Positions 12,611 through 20,299 of a stretch of DNA of 64,000 bases are shown here, piece after piece (positions within the stretch are counted from its first letter, which is position 1; every line of letters starts with the position of its first letter). Under the pieces are notes generated by a model. That model was not told the DNA's origin. It ran no database searches and saw nothing but the letters and a program-made list of their open reading frames with translations. The position numbers and the translations under genes are program-made. This DNA is from Sporolactobacillus sp. Y61 (lineage in GTDB: Bacteria > Bacillota > Bacilli > Bacillales > Sporolactobacillaceae): contig NZ_CP159510.1 of assembly GCF_040529185.1 (NCBI RefSeq), positions 1-64,000 on the forward strand, written 5' to 3'.

Positions 12611-13276
12611 TCAGAAATTGTAATCATCAAGCACTTCAAACAATGCGGCTTCGAATTCTTCCTGTTCCGGTCCGGTTGTAATATCACCGGGCAGAACGTT
12701 CAGGTAATGGGCCAGACCCTGAATGGTTTTTTGTAAAATGATTTCTGATCCGGCCTTCTCCAGCAAGGCCATCATAATCCGGTAGGTATCCATGTAGGGA
12801 TGTTTATCCACCTGTTCCAGGGAGGCTTTGAATCGCTCAATCAGTTGCTCCTTCTCAATACTTCGTTCAATCCTGTTGATTTCTTCCCTGTCATAGACTG
12901 GGACAGACTCCAGCTTCTGTGCACTGCGACTGAGTACCTGCTCATGGCGTTCAATGATCGGCTTCAGTTCTGCCTTCAGCTTTTCCTTCTGAATCTCAAG
13001 TTTATCAATTTCAGTCAGCTCTTTTGAGAAGTAGTCCCGATTGATATGAAAAAGCTGCTCCAGAGTTGGCAAATACTTCTTCGGGATATTCTGTTTGCCT
13101 TTCAGCCACAGATTAATATTTTGTTTCTTAATCCCCAGCCGGTCGGCCAGTTCAAGCTGCTGCATGTTGTAGAGCCCAAGAACATACTCCAAACCGATCA
13201 ATTCATCACCACCCGTTCGGGCATTACCAATTGTCTCGGTCAATAATATTTTAAATCCGCTTATTGACTGAGTCAA
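12611..13276 (-). CDS. XRE-type helix-turn-helix protein heading the restriction operon
   Basis: A 221-residue protein. Residues about 30-65 (YNMQQLELADRLGIKKQNINLW) form a Cro/C1-type HTH; then comes a long charged coiled-coil region (about 80-150) and a C-terminal helical part. It is the first gene of the operon, immediately upstream of hsdM. By position it may control the restriction genes, but it is longer than typical R-M controller proteins and could have another role. The exact start is uncertain. Confidence 0.7.
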   Translation of the reverse strand: MTQSISGFKILLTETIGNARTGGDELIGLEYVLGLYNMQQLELADRLGIKKQNINLWLKGKQNIPKKYLPTLEQLFHINRDYFSKELTEIDKLEIQKEKLKAELKPIIERHEQVLSRSAQKLESVPVYDREEINRIERSIEKEQLIERFKASLEQVDKHPYMDTYRIMMALLEKAGSEIILQKTIQGLAHYLNVLPGDITTGPEQEEFEAALFEVLDDYNF

Positions 13277-13530
13277 TATTTTCTGCTATTTTTGTGTTGT
13301 GAGCCACACGATGTATTTCACAACTGCCTCCCGGATCCCAAAACCAGCCAGTTGCCCTGTGATATACAAGCATGGTTACTAACTCTATTATGGTCAAAAC
13401 AGGAAGAAGTCTCAATATCGCCGGCATGACTTTTTTCTGATTCATGGTCTCAATAGGCGTTAAACCTTGCTCAACGGGTTGCCGCTTCCTGACCAGGGGA
13501 CACCGGGACGCGAAAAATGGAGGGATGTTC

Positions 13531-13758
13531 ATGCAGCTGACCCTGGTTCCCGTTCCATATGTGCAGACAAAAAAAGGGCTTACCGCCCAGTCAAAGGTGA
13601 ACATACTGAAAACGATTGAGCACATGGACGAGGAGATTGAACGTTTGAAAGAATCAAAACTGGCGCTTGATGAAGCAAAACGGATTGTGTTAACAGAGCA
13701 ACTGAAAGGCATGAAAATGGCACTTGAGTTAACCGGTTATACGTTAATGTATCGATAA
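13531..13758 (+). CDS. Small coiled-coil hypothetical protein, 75 aa
   Basis: ATG 13531 sits after GGAGGG with good spacing; an ATG at 13525 is the alternative. The product (MQLTLVPVPYVQTKKGLTAQ...) is mostly a charged helix (KTIEHMDEEIERLKESKL, LTEQLKGMKMALELTGY). No family recognised. It is 23 bases upstream of a lipoprotein gene and may share its transcript. A longer upstream reading to 13444 has no ribosome binding site. Confidence 0.6.
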   Translation: MQLTLVPVPYVQTKKGLTAQSKVNILKTIEHMDEEIERLKESKLALDEAKRIVLTEQLKGMKMALELTGYTLMYR

Positions 13759-13781
13759 ATTATGACATTGGAGGCGTTTTT

Positions 13782-14351
13782 ATGAAGAAGTTATGGTTTC
13801 TGCCACTGGCATTTATTCTTGTTTTTTCACTGAGTGCATGCACTGAGGATGTATCGGTTGGAAGCAGCTCATCAGATTCCAGTGCGGCTTCCAGCAGTAA
13901 AGCCCCGAAAGAAAAAATCCATAAGCAGGCGAAGCTCAATTTTTCCAACACTTCTGCGCAGCAAACGACAAAAGTAGATTCAGCCGAGATCAGGGATGTG
14001 ACCGATCTCAATCTGGTTGACAATGAATTTGATCAAGTGAAATATGCGCTGCTTGTCCACATGAGCGTATCGAACAAGGCACCGGATGCGGCATCCACTT
14101 ACCCCTCTCAGGGACATGTCGTACTTGCTGATGGGACGCAAATTGAAGGACTCGTTGGCGCCGACGTGAATATTGATGATGCCTTCAAAGATGGAGAAAT
14201 TGCCAATGGAGCAACTGTATCCGGTTACGTGGTTTTTCCGTTAAAAGAAGACCAGGCTGAGAAATTTACGAAAGGCTCATTCAAATTCAGTGTTTTAGCC
14301 GGGGACGAAATGTTTACAGAGAAAAACTACACCGTTGATATGGCATTCTAA
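13782..14351 (+). CDS. Putative lipoprotein, DUF4352/DUF5067-like
   Basis: A 189-residue exported lipoprotein. ATG 13782 follows TTGGAGG. The signal peptide ends in the lipobox LSAC (Cys at about residue 20), followed by a Ser-rich linker and a beta-rich domain with a paired-strand pattern (LLVHMSVSNKAPDAAS, DGTQIEGLVG, GATVSGYVVFPLKEDQ), which resembles the extracytoplasmic DUF4352/DUF5067 immunoglobulin-like fold. Function unknown. A four-helix membrane protein follows 17 bases downstream, probably co-transcribed. Confidence 0.75.
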   Translation: MKKLWFLPLAFILVFSLSACTEDVSVGSSSSDSSAASSSKAPKEKIHKQAKLNFSNTSAQQTTKVDSAEIRDVTDLNLVDNEFDQVKYALLVHMSVSNKAPDAASTYPSQGHVVLADGTQIEGLVGADVNIDDAFKDGEIANGATVSGYVVFPLKEDQAEKFTKGSFKFSVLAGDEMFTEKNYTVDMAF

Positions 14352-14368
14352 TTCTGGGGGGAACTGCA

Positions 14369-14743
14369 TTGAAAAAGAAGTTAAAGTTAAATATCTTTAC
14401 AGGAATTGCTGATATCATTATGGCCTTCCTGATCATGATTTCCTGGTTTGCCGTCTTCTTTGCGGCAGTAGGAGACGCAGCGACAGGAACGCAGGCAACC
14501 GGAGGAGTCGGTACCTTCTTCTACGTTTGTGCCGGAATTACGCTGATCTTGCATATCATTGCCTTAGTGAAATCAAAAAAAGCCGGCATCTCTATTGTCG
14601 GCCACGTGCTCGGAATTGTCGGCATGGGCTGTTTTCTGATCACCATGTTTCTCGCTCTCCCGGCATTTGTCCTGGCGATCCTGGCGGCTATTTTTACCCT
14701 GTTACAAAAAAATGTGGATTCATCCGACAGTCTAAGCAAATAA
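14369..14743 (+). CDS. Small four-helix membrane protein
   Basis: TTG start at 14369 behind CTGGGGGG. The 124-residue product has about four hydrophobic helices (IADIIMAFLIMISWFAVFFA; VGTFFYVCAGITLILHIIAL; IVGHVLGIVGMGCFLITMFL; LPAFVLAILAAIFTLL). No catalytic motif. It follows the lipoprotein gene closely and ends 4 bases before a strong terminator, so the two form a short operon. Resembles small membrane proteins of unknown function in Bacilli. Confidence 0.75.
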   Translation: MKKKLKLNIFTGIADIIMAFLIMISWFAVFFAAVGDAATGTQATGGVGTFFYVCAGITLILHIIALVKSKKAGISIVGHVLGIVGMGCFLITMFLALPAFVLAILAAIFTLLQKNVDSSDSLSK

Positions 14744-14746
14744 AGC

Positions 14747-14772
14747 AAAAGCCCTGTGTGCAGGGCTTTTTG
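14747..14772 (+). terminator. Rho-independent terminator
   Basis: AAAAGCCCTG-TGTG-CAGGGCTTTTT forms a perfect GC-rich hairpin with a T run, directly after the membrane protein stop. Confidence 0.93.
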
Positions 14773-14940
14773 TCGTATACCCGTTTTCCGTTTCATGCGG
14801 TGGGACGGCCCGCGTGTTCTTCGGAATGATCGTGCGGTAGTTTCTGCAGCTTTGGTCATAACAAAGACAACGACGTAAACAAGGAAAGTAATCTGGGATA
14901 CTCTTATCGGTTGGGGATCCGGTTAAGCGCCTGATCAGAT

Positions 14941-15137
14941 GCATAGACGGAAAAATTCCGCTTACGTTAGTCATTAAATTTAAGAATAGCTAAGATAGAC
15001 GGAGAGATTCCGCCTATTGACTCAGAAACCGGGAAAATGGAGCTTGTTGCCTGGCATAAGCGGAAAACTTCCGCTTATATACCCTCCGAAAAGCGTGCCG
15101 TTCTGCCCTAACCGGAAAATATCCGCTTATTTTACTT
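14941..15137 (+). repeat. About 200-bp interspersed repeat with palindromic cores, copy A
   Basis: This intergenic block holds four short imperfect palindromes built on GCGGAAAANTTCCGC (for example AAGCGGAAAACTTCCGCTTA near 15055-15080). It aligns over its whole length with the reverse complement of 36866-37070 and with 59746-59943. No ORF is credible. The surrounding gap (14773-15412) otherwise shows no gene; a possible decayed frame on the minus strand at 15249-15410 has no recognisable product. Confidence 0.85.
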
Positions 15138-15412
15138 TCTGCTCTCAGGACAAAACATCTTAGGACAAGTAAGTGAGATGAAAACTCTTGCAAGATGGGA
15201 GATGGCCTGTGGCGGCTTTGAAAGGGATCACAATATGTTGAAGAAGATTTACCCGGCCAAGAGATAATCCGGAAAAGTTGCACCGCTTAGATTGACGTGA
15301 TGAAAAAAAGCAACATCGCAAAAAGTTCTATAATCCATCCTGTTGACAGGTTCTCTATTATCATATACCCTTGGTTTGGAGGGGTAACCCCTTTCATTTA
15401 CCAAAATAAAAA

Positions 15413-15440
15413 AGAAAGACCGAATTTCGGCCTTTCTCAA
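15413..15440 (-). terminator. Terminator of the alcohol dehydrogenase gene
   Basis: On the minus strand AGAAAGGCCGAAATTCGGTCTTTCTTTTTT is a hairpin plus T run, 27 bases past the adh stop. Confidence 0.9.
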
Positions 15441-15466
15441 AAAAACACTATTGCTGTGCGACCTGT

Positions 15467-16567
15467 TTAGCTGGCTTGGGACGCTACTAAATTAGTCGTA
15501 TATTTTTTCTTTTTATCCAAACTAAAATCTGTGACAACTGAGACGCCTATGCCTGCATATTTACTCATGTCGTTGAAGACGGTATCAACATTGCCAAGTG
15601 AAATTTTGGCTGTAACCAGTTTTCCTGGGTGGAGACGCTGCTTTTCAACCATCTGAAGCATTCTCGGATATTCGGAAATCGGCATACCGAACGAGCCAGA
15701 GAACTGAATTTCACGGTCGACAATTTCATTCAGTGGAATATTCAGCATCCCTTCGTTTTTAAAAGAGGTCATCCCGATTTGGACATGTCTGCCCTTCTTG
15801 TTGAGGCTGCGGATGGCATTAAGCATGGTTTCCTGAATACCTAATGCATCAACTGAGACATCGGCACCGCCCTTTGTCAGTTCCATAACGGCTTCAGGTG
15901 CTTTTTCTTTTTTACTGTTGATTGTGGCTACGGCACCCAGTTTTTTCGCAAATTTGAGCTTTTTATCGTCAATGTCTACGGCGATGACATTGGCACCGTA
16001 GGCTGTCGCAATCTGAATAGCTGATAATCCTACGCCACCGGCTCCGTACACGACAACCCATTCACCGCCGCGCACTTTTCCTCGTGTCGTCACACCATGA
16101 AAGGCAGTCATATAACGGCAACCCATGGCACTGGCATCAGTAAAATCGACGCCTTCCGGGAGTGCAACCAAATTGTAATCTGCTTTAGGAATCCGGACAT
16201 ATTCAGCAAAACCACCATTATAGGTAAAACCGGGCATAATTTGATGGTCGCAGACATTGGAATGACCAGCAAGACAATGCGGGCATGTCCCATCGCCCTG
16301 AGTGAATGGAACAATGACACGATCACCTTTTTTAAAATTATGAACATCTTTACCGACTTCTTCCACGTACCCACTCATTTCGTGACCCAGGATATGCGGA
16401 AGTGGCGCAATAAAACCAGTCCATTCGCCCATCCAGCCGTGCCAGTCGCTACGGCAGACACCTGTGGCCTTTAATTTGACGATCACCCCGTCAGAAGTCA
16501 GTTCAGGATCAGGAACCTTTTCAAGCGACAGAGGTTTTTTAAAAGCTGTAAGAACGGCAGCTTTCAT
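15467..16567 (-). CDS. Zinc-dependent alcohol dehydrogenase (medium-chain family)
   Basis: A 366-residue MDR-family alcohol dehydrogenase that interconverts alcohols and aldehydes with NAD(H). Catalytic zinc ligands are seen in GVCRSDWHGW (Cys about 38), GHEMSGYVEEVG (His/Glu about 61-62) and the later Cys of the MGCRYMTAFHG stretch. The structural zinc loop CPHCLAGHSNVC keeps three of the usual four cysteines. The Rossmann motif is GAGGVGLSAIQ (about 175), with Asp in AVDIDD fitting NAD preference. The promoter carries a TGTGA-N6-TCACA palindrome just after the -10 and a cre site upstream, suggesting control by redox (Rex or FNR/CRP type) and carbon (CcpA) regulators. Monocistronic. Confidence 0.92.
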   Translation of the reverse strand: MKAAVLTAFKKPLSLEKVPDPELTSDGVIVKLKATGVCRSDWHGWMGEWTGFIAPLPHILGHEMSGYVEEVGKDVHNFKKGDRVIVPFTQGDGTCPHCLAGHSNVCDHQIMPGFTYNGGFAEYVRIPKADYNLVALPEGVDFTDASAMGCRYMTAFHGVTTRGKVRGGEWVVVYGAGGVGLSAIQIATAYGANVIAVDIDDKKLKFAKKLGAVATINSKKEKAPEAVMELTKGGADVSVDALGIQETMLNAIRSLNKKGRHVQIGMTSFKNEGMLNIPLNEIVDREIQFSGSFGMPISEYPRMLQMVEKQRLHPGKLVTAKISLGNVDTVFNDMSKYAGIGVSVVTDFSLDKKKKYTTNLVASQAS

Positions 16568-16598
16568 AAATCATGCATCTCCTTGATTGTTATATAGT

Positions 16599-16622
16599 TG
16601 TGACATTTGTCACACTTGTATA
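16599..16622 (-). promoter_or_regulatory. adh promoter -10 with Rex/FNR-type palindrome
   Basis: TGTGACATTTGTCACA (16599-16614) is a perfect TGTGA-N6-TCACA palindrome. A -10-like TATACA (minus strand, 16617-16622) lies 2 bases upstream of it, so a bound protein would block initiation. Both Rex (TTGTGA-N6-TCACAA) and CRP/FNR-family consensus fit. Confidence 0.75.
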
Positions 16623-16641
16623 CTAGCACAGGAGATATATG

Positions 16642-16656
16642 ATGTAAACGCTAACA
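16642..16656 (-). promoter_or_regulatory. cre site (CcpA operator) upstream of adh
   Basis: ATGTAAACGCTAACA fits the cre consensus WTGNAARCGNWWWCA at every position. It lies upstream of the -10 of adh. Confidence 0.75.
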
Positions 16657-17004
16657 ACTTGAGTCCCTTTATACGTACATTCAGAAATACACAGTTCCTT
16701 TTCTCTCCAGGCAAACTCTCATTTCAGTGTAGTGAACTTCCCCAATTAGAATCTATTTTTGTTTACTTGCGTCGGCCCTATTCAATATATCAACATTTCT
16801 GAAATCCGGTACAGCCCCAAAGTGACCTGACGCAATAAAGGGGCAAAAGCCAGCAGGTCATACAACCGTAGCAGGGGGCACTTTCTTCTCCTGACCCTTC
16901 ACAAAGGAGACACAACACAGCGGCTCTGTGTAAGCGCATAAATGATAAAATTATGGATAGATGTTAATGGGTTCACAATTTAAAGATCCCGGGAGGATAG
17001 TCTT
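16657..17004. other. Intergenic region between adh and a hydrolase gene
   Basis: About 350 bases with no credible frame. A good GGGAGGA ribosome binding site precedes ATG 17005. No terminator or RNA element recognised. Confidence 0.4.
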
Positions 17005-17601
17005 ATGTTATCTAAAGCAGAAACGGCCTTACTCGTGATTGATATGCAATACGGCGGTGGTGCGCCAGACGGTTCACTCGTGCAGATGCTGCATGTCGAT
17101 GTGTCCAGGCAGGAAGATATCGTGACCCCGATTATCAGGCTGAAGGATTTTTTTAACGAAAACGGGATGCTGGTTGTAAATATTAAAACGGAATACGAAG
17201 AAGATTTCAGCAACTGGCCGATGCTTGCGAAACGTTTCGAGGTGAAAAAATACAGGCATTTTGCCAGGGGTTCCGCAGATGCAGCTATTATCCCGCCTCT
17301 TGCCCCGCGGAAGGGTGAAAAGCTGGTTGTAAAGCATCGCTGGGACGGGTTTTTCGAGACAGACCTCGATCAGCTGCTGAAAGCACATCACATTGTCAAC
17401 CTGATTCTTGTCGGGGCCGCGACGGATGTCTGTGTCCTGGAAACCTGCAGTTCTGCTTTCTCGCTGAACTATAACTGTATTGTGCCCATTGAGACGACGG
17501 CTTCCTTCAGTCCTGAACGGAAAAAGCTCGGTCTTGAGGTACTTCGTTTTGGAAGAAGTCAGGTGGTTCCGGTCAAAGAAGTCTATAAGCTGTTCAATTA
17601 A
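17005..17601 (+). CDS. Cysteine hydrolase, isochorismatase family
   Basis: A 198-residue isochorismatase-fold hydrolase. The triad is visible: Asp in LLVIDMQYGG (about 13), Lys in VVKHRWDGFF (about 110) and Cys in GAATDVCVLETC (about 145). Members hydrolyse amides or vinyl ethers such as nicotinamide, N-carbamoylsarcosine or isochorismate; the substrate cannot be called here. It starts at ATG 17005 behind GGGAGGAT and is followed by hairpin terminators. Stands alone between adh and the convergent lipoprotein gene. Confidence 0.88.
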   Translation: MLSKAETALLVIDMQYGGGAPDGSLVQMLHVDVSRQEDIVTPIIRLKDFFNENGMLVVNIKTEYEEDFSNWPMLAKRFEVKKYRHFARGSADAAIIPPLAPRKGEKLVVKHRWDGFFETDLDQLLKAHHIVNLILVGAATDVCVLETCSSAFSLNYNCIVPIETTASFSPERKKLGLEVLRFGRSQVVPVKEVYKLFN

Positions 17602-17609
17602 TAAAACTT

Positions 17610-17658
17610 CAGCTCTGAGTGATTTGCATGATCTGCCAATACTCAGAGCTGTTTCTCT
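17610..17658 (+). terminator. Hairpin terminator after the isochorismatase-like gene
   Basis: CAGCTCTGAG (17610-17619) pairs with CTCAGAGCTG (17642-17651), followed by a T-rich stretch. Confidence 0.7.
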
Positions 17659-17669
17659 TGTCAACTCAA

Positions 17670-17701
17670 ACAGGGAGGGGACACGTTGTCCCCTCCCTGT
17701 A
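17670..17701 (-). terminator. Strong hairpin between convergent genes
   Basis: ACAGGGAGGGGACA pairs perfectly with TGTCCCCTCCCTGT around a short loop; it ends transcription of the leftward lipoprotein gene and possibly of the rightward one. Confidence 0.8.
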
Positions 17702-17713
17702 TTTGTGTAAATC

Positions 17714-18688
17714 TTATTTTACTTCCTGATTTCCTGAAACTTCCCCTTCAATTTTAGCTGATTTCTGGATGGCGTCATTTGCGTAATACACGTTTCCGTC
17801 TATTTTTGCTGTTTTATGCACGTTAAATCCGTTCGCTTCTACGTACACATCACCTTTAAATGTTCCACCCTGTAATCTGAAATTCTCACTTTTTACAATC
17901 AGTTTCGGCGCAGTCAGAGTAAACGAATCGGTGATTTTCCGATTTTCATCCTGAGTATACAGCGCCAGCTTACGATAGATATCGGCAGATGGATCATTCT
18001 TGTCATGGAATTCACCTTCAACGACAATATCTTTGTCAACCGTGATGTTACCCAGTGTGGCAACCATCCAGGTCCCGTCTTTGCTTAAACCATTTACAAG
18101 AGCGTCCGCATCGTTGACAATCGACGCACTTGTCACAGCGTCCACAGAGGTTTTTCCGGTGACTTTTCCGTCAACAGTGGCCGCGTTTTTGAATTCATCA
18201 CTGGTATAGATGATATTGCCATCGACAGTTGCCGACTTGTCAAGCGTGAATCCCTTAGCTTCAACATAAACATCGCCGACAAAGGTCCCACCCTGAATTT
18301 TGAAGTTTTCACTCTTTACGGTCATTTTCGGTGCGGTCAGTTTGAATGATTCGGTAATCTTATGATTTTCATCCTGGGTGTACAGTGCAAGTTTACGGTA
18401 TATCTCTTTCGACGCATCACCCTTATCGTGGAATTCACCTTCTACAACAATATCCTGATCCACCTTCAGATCACCCAGTGTCGCAACGATCCAGGTCCCA
18501 TCCTTACTTAAAGCTTTTACAAGAGCATCCGCATCATTGACGATTGAAGCCGTTGTCACAGCATCGGCGGATGACCCTGATGATTTTTCGCTGTCCCCTG
18601 AGCCGTTTCCGTTTCCGCAGGCGGTCATTGCGGTCAGCATGGCAACAGCCAGGACGGAAATAACCAACAGCCTGAATTTAGCCTTCAT
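17714..18688 (-). CDS. Lipoprotein with two tandem bactofilin-like beta domains
   Basis: A 324-residue exported lipoprotein. The signal peptide ends at lipobox MTAC (Cys about 24). After a Ser-rich linker come two near-identical units of about 135 residues (about 48-182 and 185-318), each starting ASIVNDADALV, with LSKDGTW, VVEGEFHDK, IYRKLALYTQDEN, TAPK and QGGTF.GDVYVEA.GF, and ending in short DGN/DGKV turns that suggest a right-handed beta-helix as in polymer-forming (bactofilin-like) proteins. Fold and role are inferred; the duplication is direct observation. The promoter has both a TGTGA-type palindrome and a cre site, the same layout as adh. No flavin-attachment motif is present. Confidence 0.8.
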   Translation of the reverse strand: MKAKFRLLVISVLAVAMLTAMTACGNGNGSGDSEKSSGSSADAVTTASIVNDADALVKALSKDGTWIVATLGDLKVDQDIVVEGEFHDKGDASKEIYRKLALYTQDENHKITESFKLTAPKMTVKSENFKIQGGTFVGDVYVEAKGFTLDKSATVDGNIIYTSDEFKNAATVDGKVTGKTSVDAVTSASIVNDADALVNGLSKDGTWMVATLGNITVDKDIVVEGEFHDKNDPSADIYRKLALYTQDENRKITDSFTLTAPKLIVKSENFRLQGGTFKGDVYVEANGFNVHKTAKIDGNVYYANDAIQKSAKIEGEVSGNQEVK

Positions 18689-18724
18689 CAGTAAATCCCC
18701 CTAAAGTTCAGTATCCTATCTATA

Positions 18725-18756
18725 TGTGATCTCTTTCACGTCACACTCCTATTTTA
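18725..18756 (-). promoter_or_regulatory. -10 and Rex/FNR-type palindrome of the two-domain lipoprotein gene
   Basis: TGTGATCTCTTTCACG (18725-18740) is one base off a TGTGA-N6-TCACA palindrome. A -10-like TAAAAT (minus strand, 18751-18756) is 10 bases upstream. Confidence 0.6.
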
Positions 18757-18759
18757 TCA

Positions 18760-18774
18760 TGTATGCGTTTACAT
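18760..18774 (-). promoter_or_regulatory. cre site upstream of the two-domain lipoprotein gene
   Basis: On the minus strand ATGTAAACGCATACA fits WTGNAARCGNWWWCA at every position. Confidence 0.75.
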
Positions 18775-18845
18775 ATTTACACTCTGATTTGTATAATTTA
18801 TGACGTTTTATATTGTGAAATCCGTGCGGTTTTAAGAAAGGGTCT

Positions 18846-18979
18846 GCTATAATGGGGGGCGGAGGTGTTTCTATCAACTACCTGCCGCTAAAGTGAACAG
18901 GCTTGCCGCTGCGTTCTTAATTTGAAGCTCATTCCTTCCTCTCATTATTAAAATAATGAGTTTCCTGGAGGTTACGAAT
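18846..18979 (+). promoter_or_regulatory. Structured 5' leader with terminator-like hairpin
   Basis: A -10-like TATAAT (about 18850-18855) starts a 120-base leader. It can form a stem from GGCGGAGGU with ACCUGCCGC, a second stem in GAAC...GUUC, and then CTCATTATT-AAA-AATAATGAG-TTT, a hairpin just before the CTGGAGG ribosome binding site of the next gene. This is the layout of an attenuator or riboswitch, but I could not match a known class. Confidence 0.35.
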
Positions 18980-18980
18980 C

Positions 18981-19280
18981 ATGAAATTCGTGAAAATTCA
19001 TCTCTTCAGCATGCTGTACGGTTTTCTCCTGTTCGTGCTCACCTTTATGATCTTCCGCCCTGATCTGGCAGCTGAACGCCTTCATATTTCAACCGATGCC
19101 GTATCCCGGGGCTATCTCTGGGTGGCTATCCTCGCGGCTGTCGTCTACATGCTGTTTATGAACCAGGTTTCCAGAGGCCGGCCACGGGACTGGAAGGCGG
19201 GACTTATTGTCGCGATACAGGCCATGCTCTGGTTCCCGTATTGGCTGCTGTTTGTCCTGATCGCATGGCTTATTTTGTGA
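18981..19280 (+). CDS. Small three-helix membrane protein
   Basis: A 99-residue integral membrane protein starting at ATG 18981 (CTGGAGG site). Three hydrophobic segments (FSMLYGFLLFVLTFMIF; YLWVAILAAVVYMLFMNQ; AIQAMLWFPYWLLFVLIAW) with a short basic loop RGRPRDWK. No family recognised. Its structured leader suggests regulated expression. It runs convergently into the C39-like gene with only 6 bases between stops. Confidence 0.7.
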   Translation: MKFVKIHLFSMLYGFLLFVLTFMIFRPDLAAERLHISTDAVSRGYLWVAILAAVVYMLFMNQVSRGRPRDWKAGLIVAIQAMLWFPYWLLFVLIAWLIL

Positions 19281-19286
19281 AATCGA

Positions 19287-20069
19287 TTAATACGTAATCG
19301 CCTGCCCGCCAAACTGTTCCCATCCCTGTATGAACGCTTTCCTGTCAAGCTTCTTGTTTTTCTTTCCATCCAGAGGATCGTTGACGTAGACAGAGTCTGG
19401 ATCAAAACCGGTAACAAGAACGGCATGCTCGCGATAGGTTATTTTCACAGGCCCGTCCTTTGTCTGCCAGGTTTCCCATTCTTCTTCCGGCAGAGGTCGG
19501 AATGTGCTTGTTACGATGACCCATACCGGTTTTCCTGCCACAATCTTTTTTTCAACGTCCAACCAGGGCCGTCCGGTCAGATCAACTGCATCCATATATT
19601 GACGTGCCAGATTATAAACAGGGCCATGATAAACCGCATATCCCGATTCATCAAACGTCTCGATGTTACCGACAAATCCTTTATTCGGGTTTCCGCGATA
19701 CACGCCATCACGAAAAGGAACCTTTTCAATCTGATCGGCAAGGGTCATTTTATCTACCGCTTTCCCGCTTGACTGAATCAGCATGGCCAGTACCGTGACC
19801 TCACAGCCGCGGGCAAGCTCCGGCATCTGGGAGATCACAGGGAAATTCATTATTTTCTTAGTGACCGGGACCGGTTTCCGGGGAACTTTATCCTTAATCA
19901 GAAGTGTGTTCCGGTCAACTGACCGGGGAGCCTCAGTAGAGGGTACTGCACTGTTTTCCGCAAGGCTCACCGGATGATCTGCGTCAACGTGGGGCACGAT
20001 AATGATCGTGATCAGCAGGAGGGCCGCGACGGCCAAAACGATCGTATAAACGTATGCAGTCTTTTTCAA
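19287..20069 (-). CDS. C39-like (papain-fold) exported protein
   Basis: A 260-residue protein with an N-terminal membrane anchor (about 5-25, TIVLAVAALLLITIIIV) and a C-terminal peptidase C39-like domain of the YvpB type. The catalytic-type Cys is in PELARGCEVTVLAML (about 93) and the His in YREHAVLVTGFDPDSVYVNDPL. Such proteins are extracytoplasmic cysteine peptidase homologues of mostly unknown substrate. ATG 20069 follows GGAGAAGCGG. Monocistronic. Confidence 0.8.
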   Translation of the reverse strand: MKKTAYVYTIVLAVAALLLITIIIVPHVDADHPVSLAENSAVPSTEAPRSVDRNTLLIKDKVPRKPVPVTKKIMNFPVISQMPELARGCEVTVLAMLIQSSGKAVDKMTLADQIEKVPFRDGVYRGNPNKGFVGNIETFDESGYAVYHGPVYNLARQYMDAVDLTGRPWLDVEKKIVAGKPVWVIVTSTFRPLPEEEWETWQTKDGPVKITYREHAVLVTGFDPDSVYVNDPLDGKKNKKLDRKAFIQGWEQFGGQAITY

Positions 20070-20299
20070 TTAACGATCCGCTTCTCCTTTCAAATTTCAG
20101 ACACTTTTTATCATTATACACTTCACTTCACTGAAAATTGCAGATCAGGTCATGGGTGAAACCAGAAATTGTGAACAGGCTTTGACATGTAAGGGGTTGC
20201 GATATGAATTGCTTTTATTTATGCCCTCAGGGTTATAAGATGATGTAGGGAGAGTTTACCCATGTTCAACCAAAATATACTTTTTCTGGAGGGATACTG

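Noticed and set aside
13251..13712. 153-codon minus-strand frame opposite the small coiled-coil gene
   Set aside because: Ser/Phe-rich shadow without ribosome binding site; the plus-strand gene has GGAGGG and a coherent helix.
18846..18979. Purine-type riboswitch, suggested by TATAAT...TTTCTA...TAAA spacing
   Set aside because: The P2 hairpin and J3/1 sequence needed for the purine fold cannot be formed; kept only as an unassigned leader.
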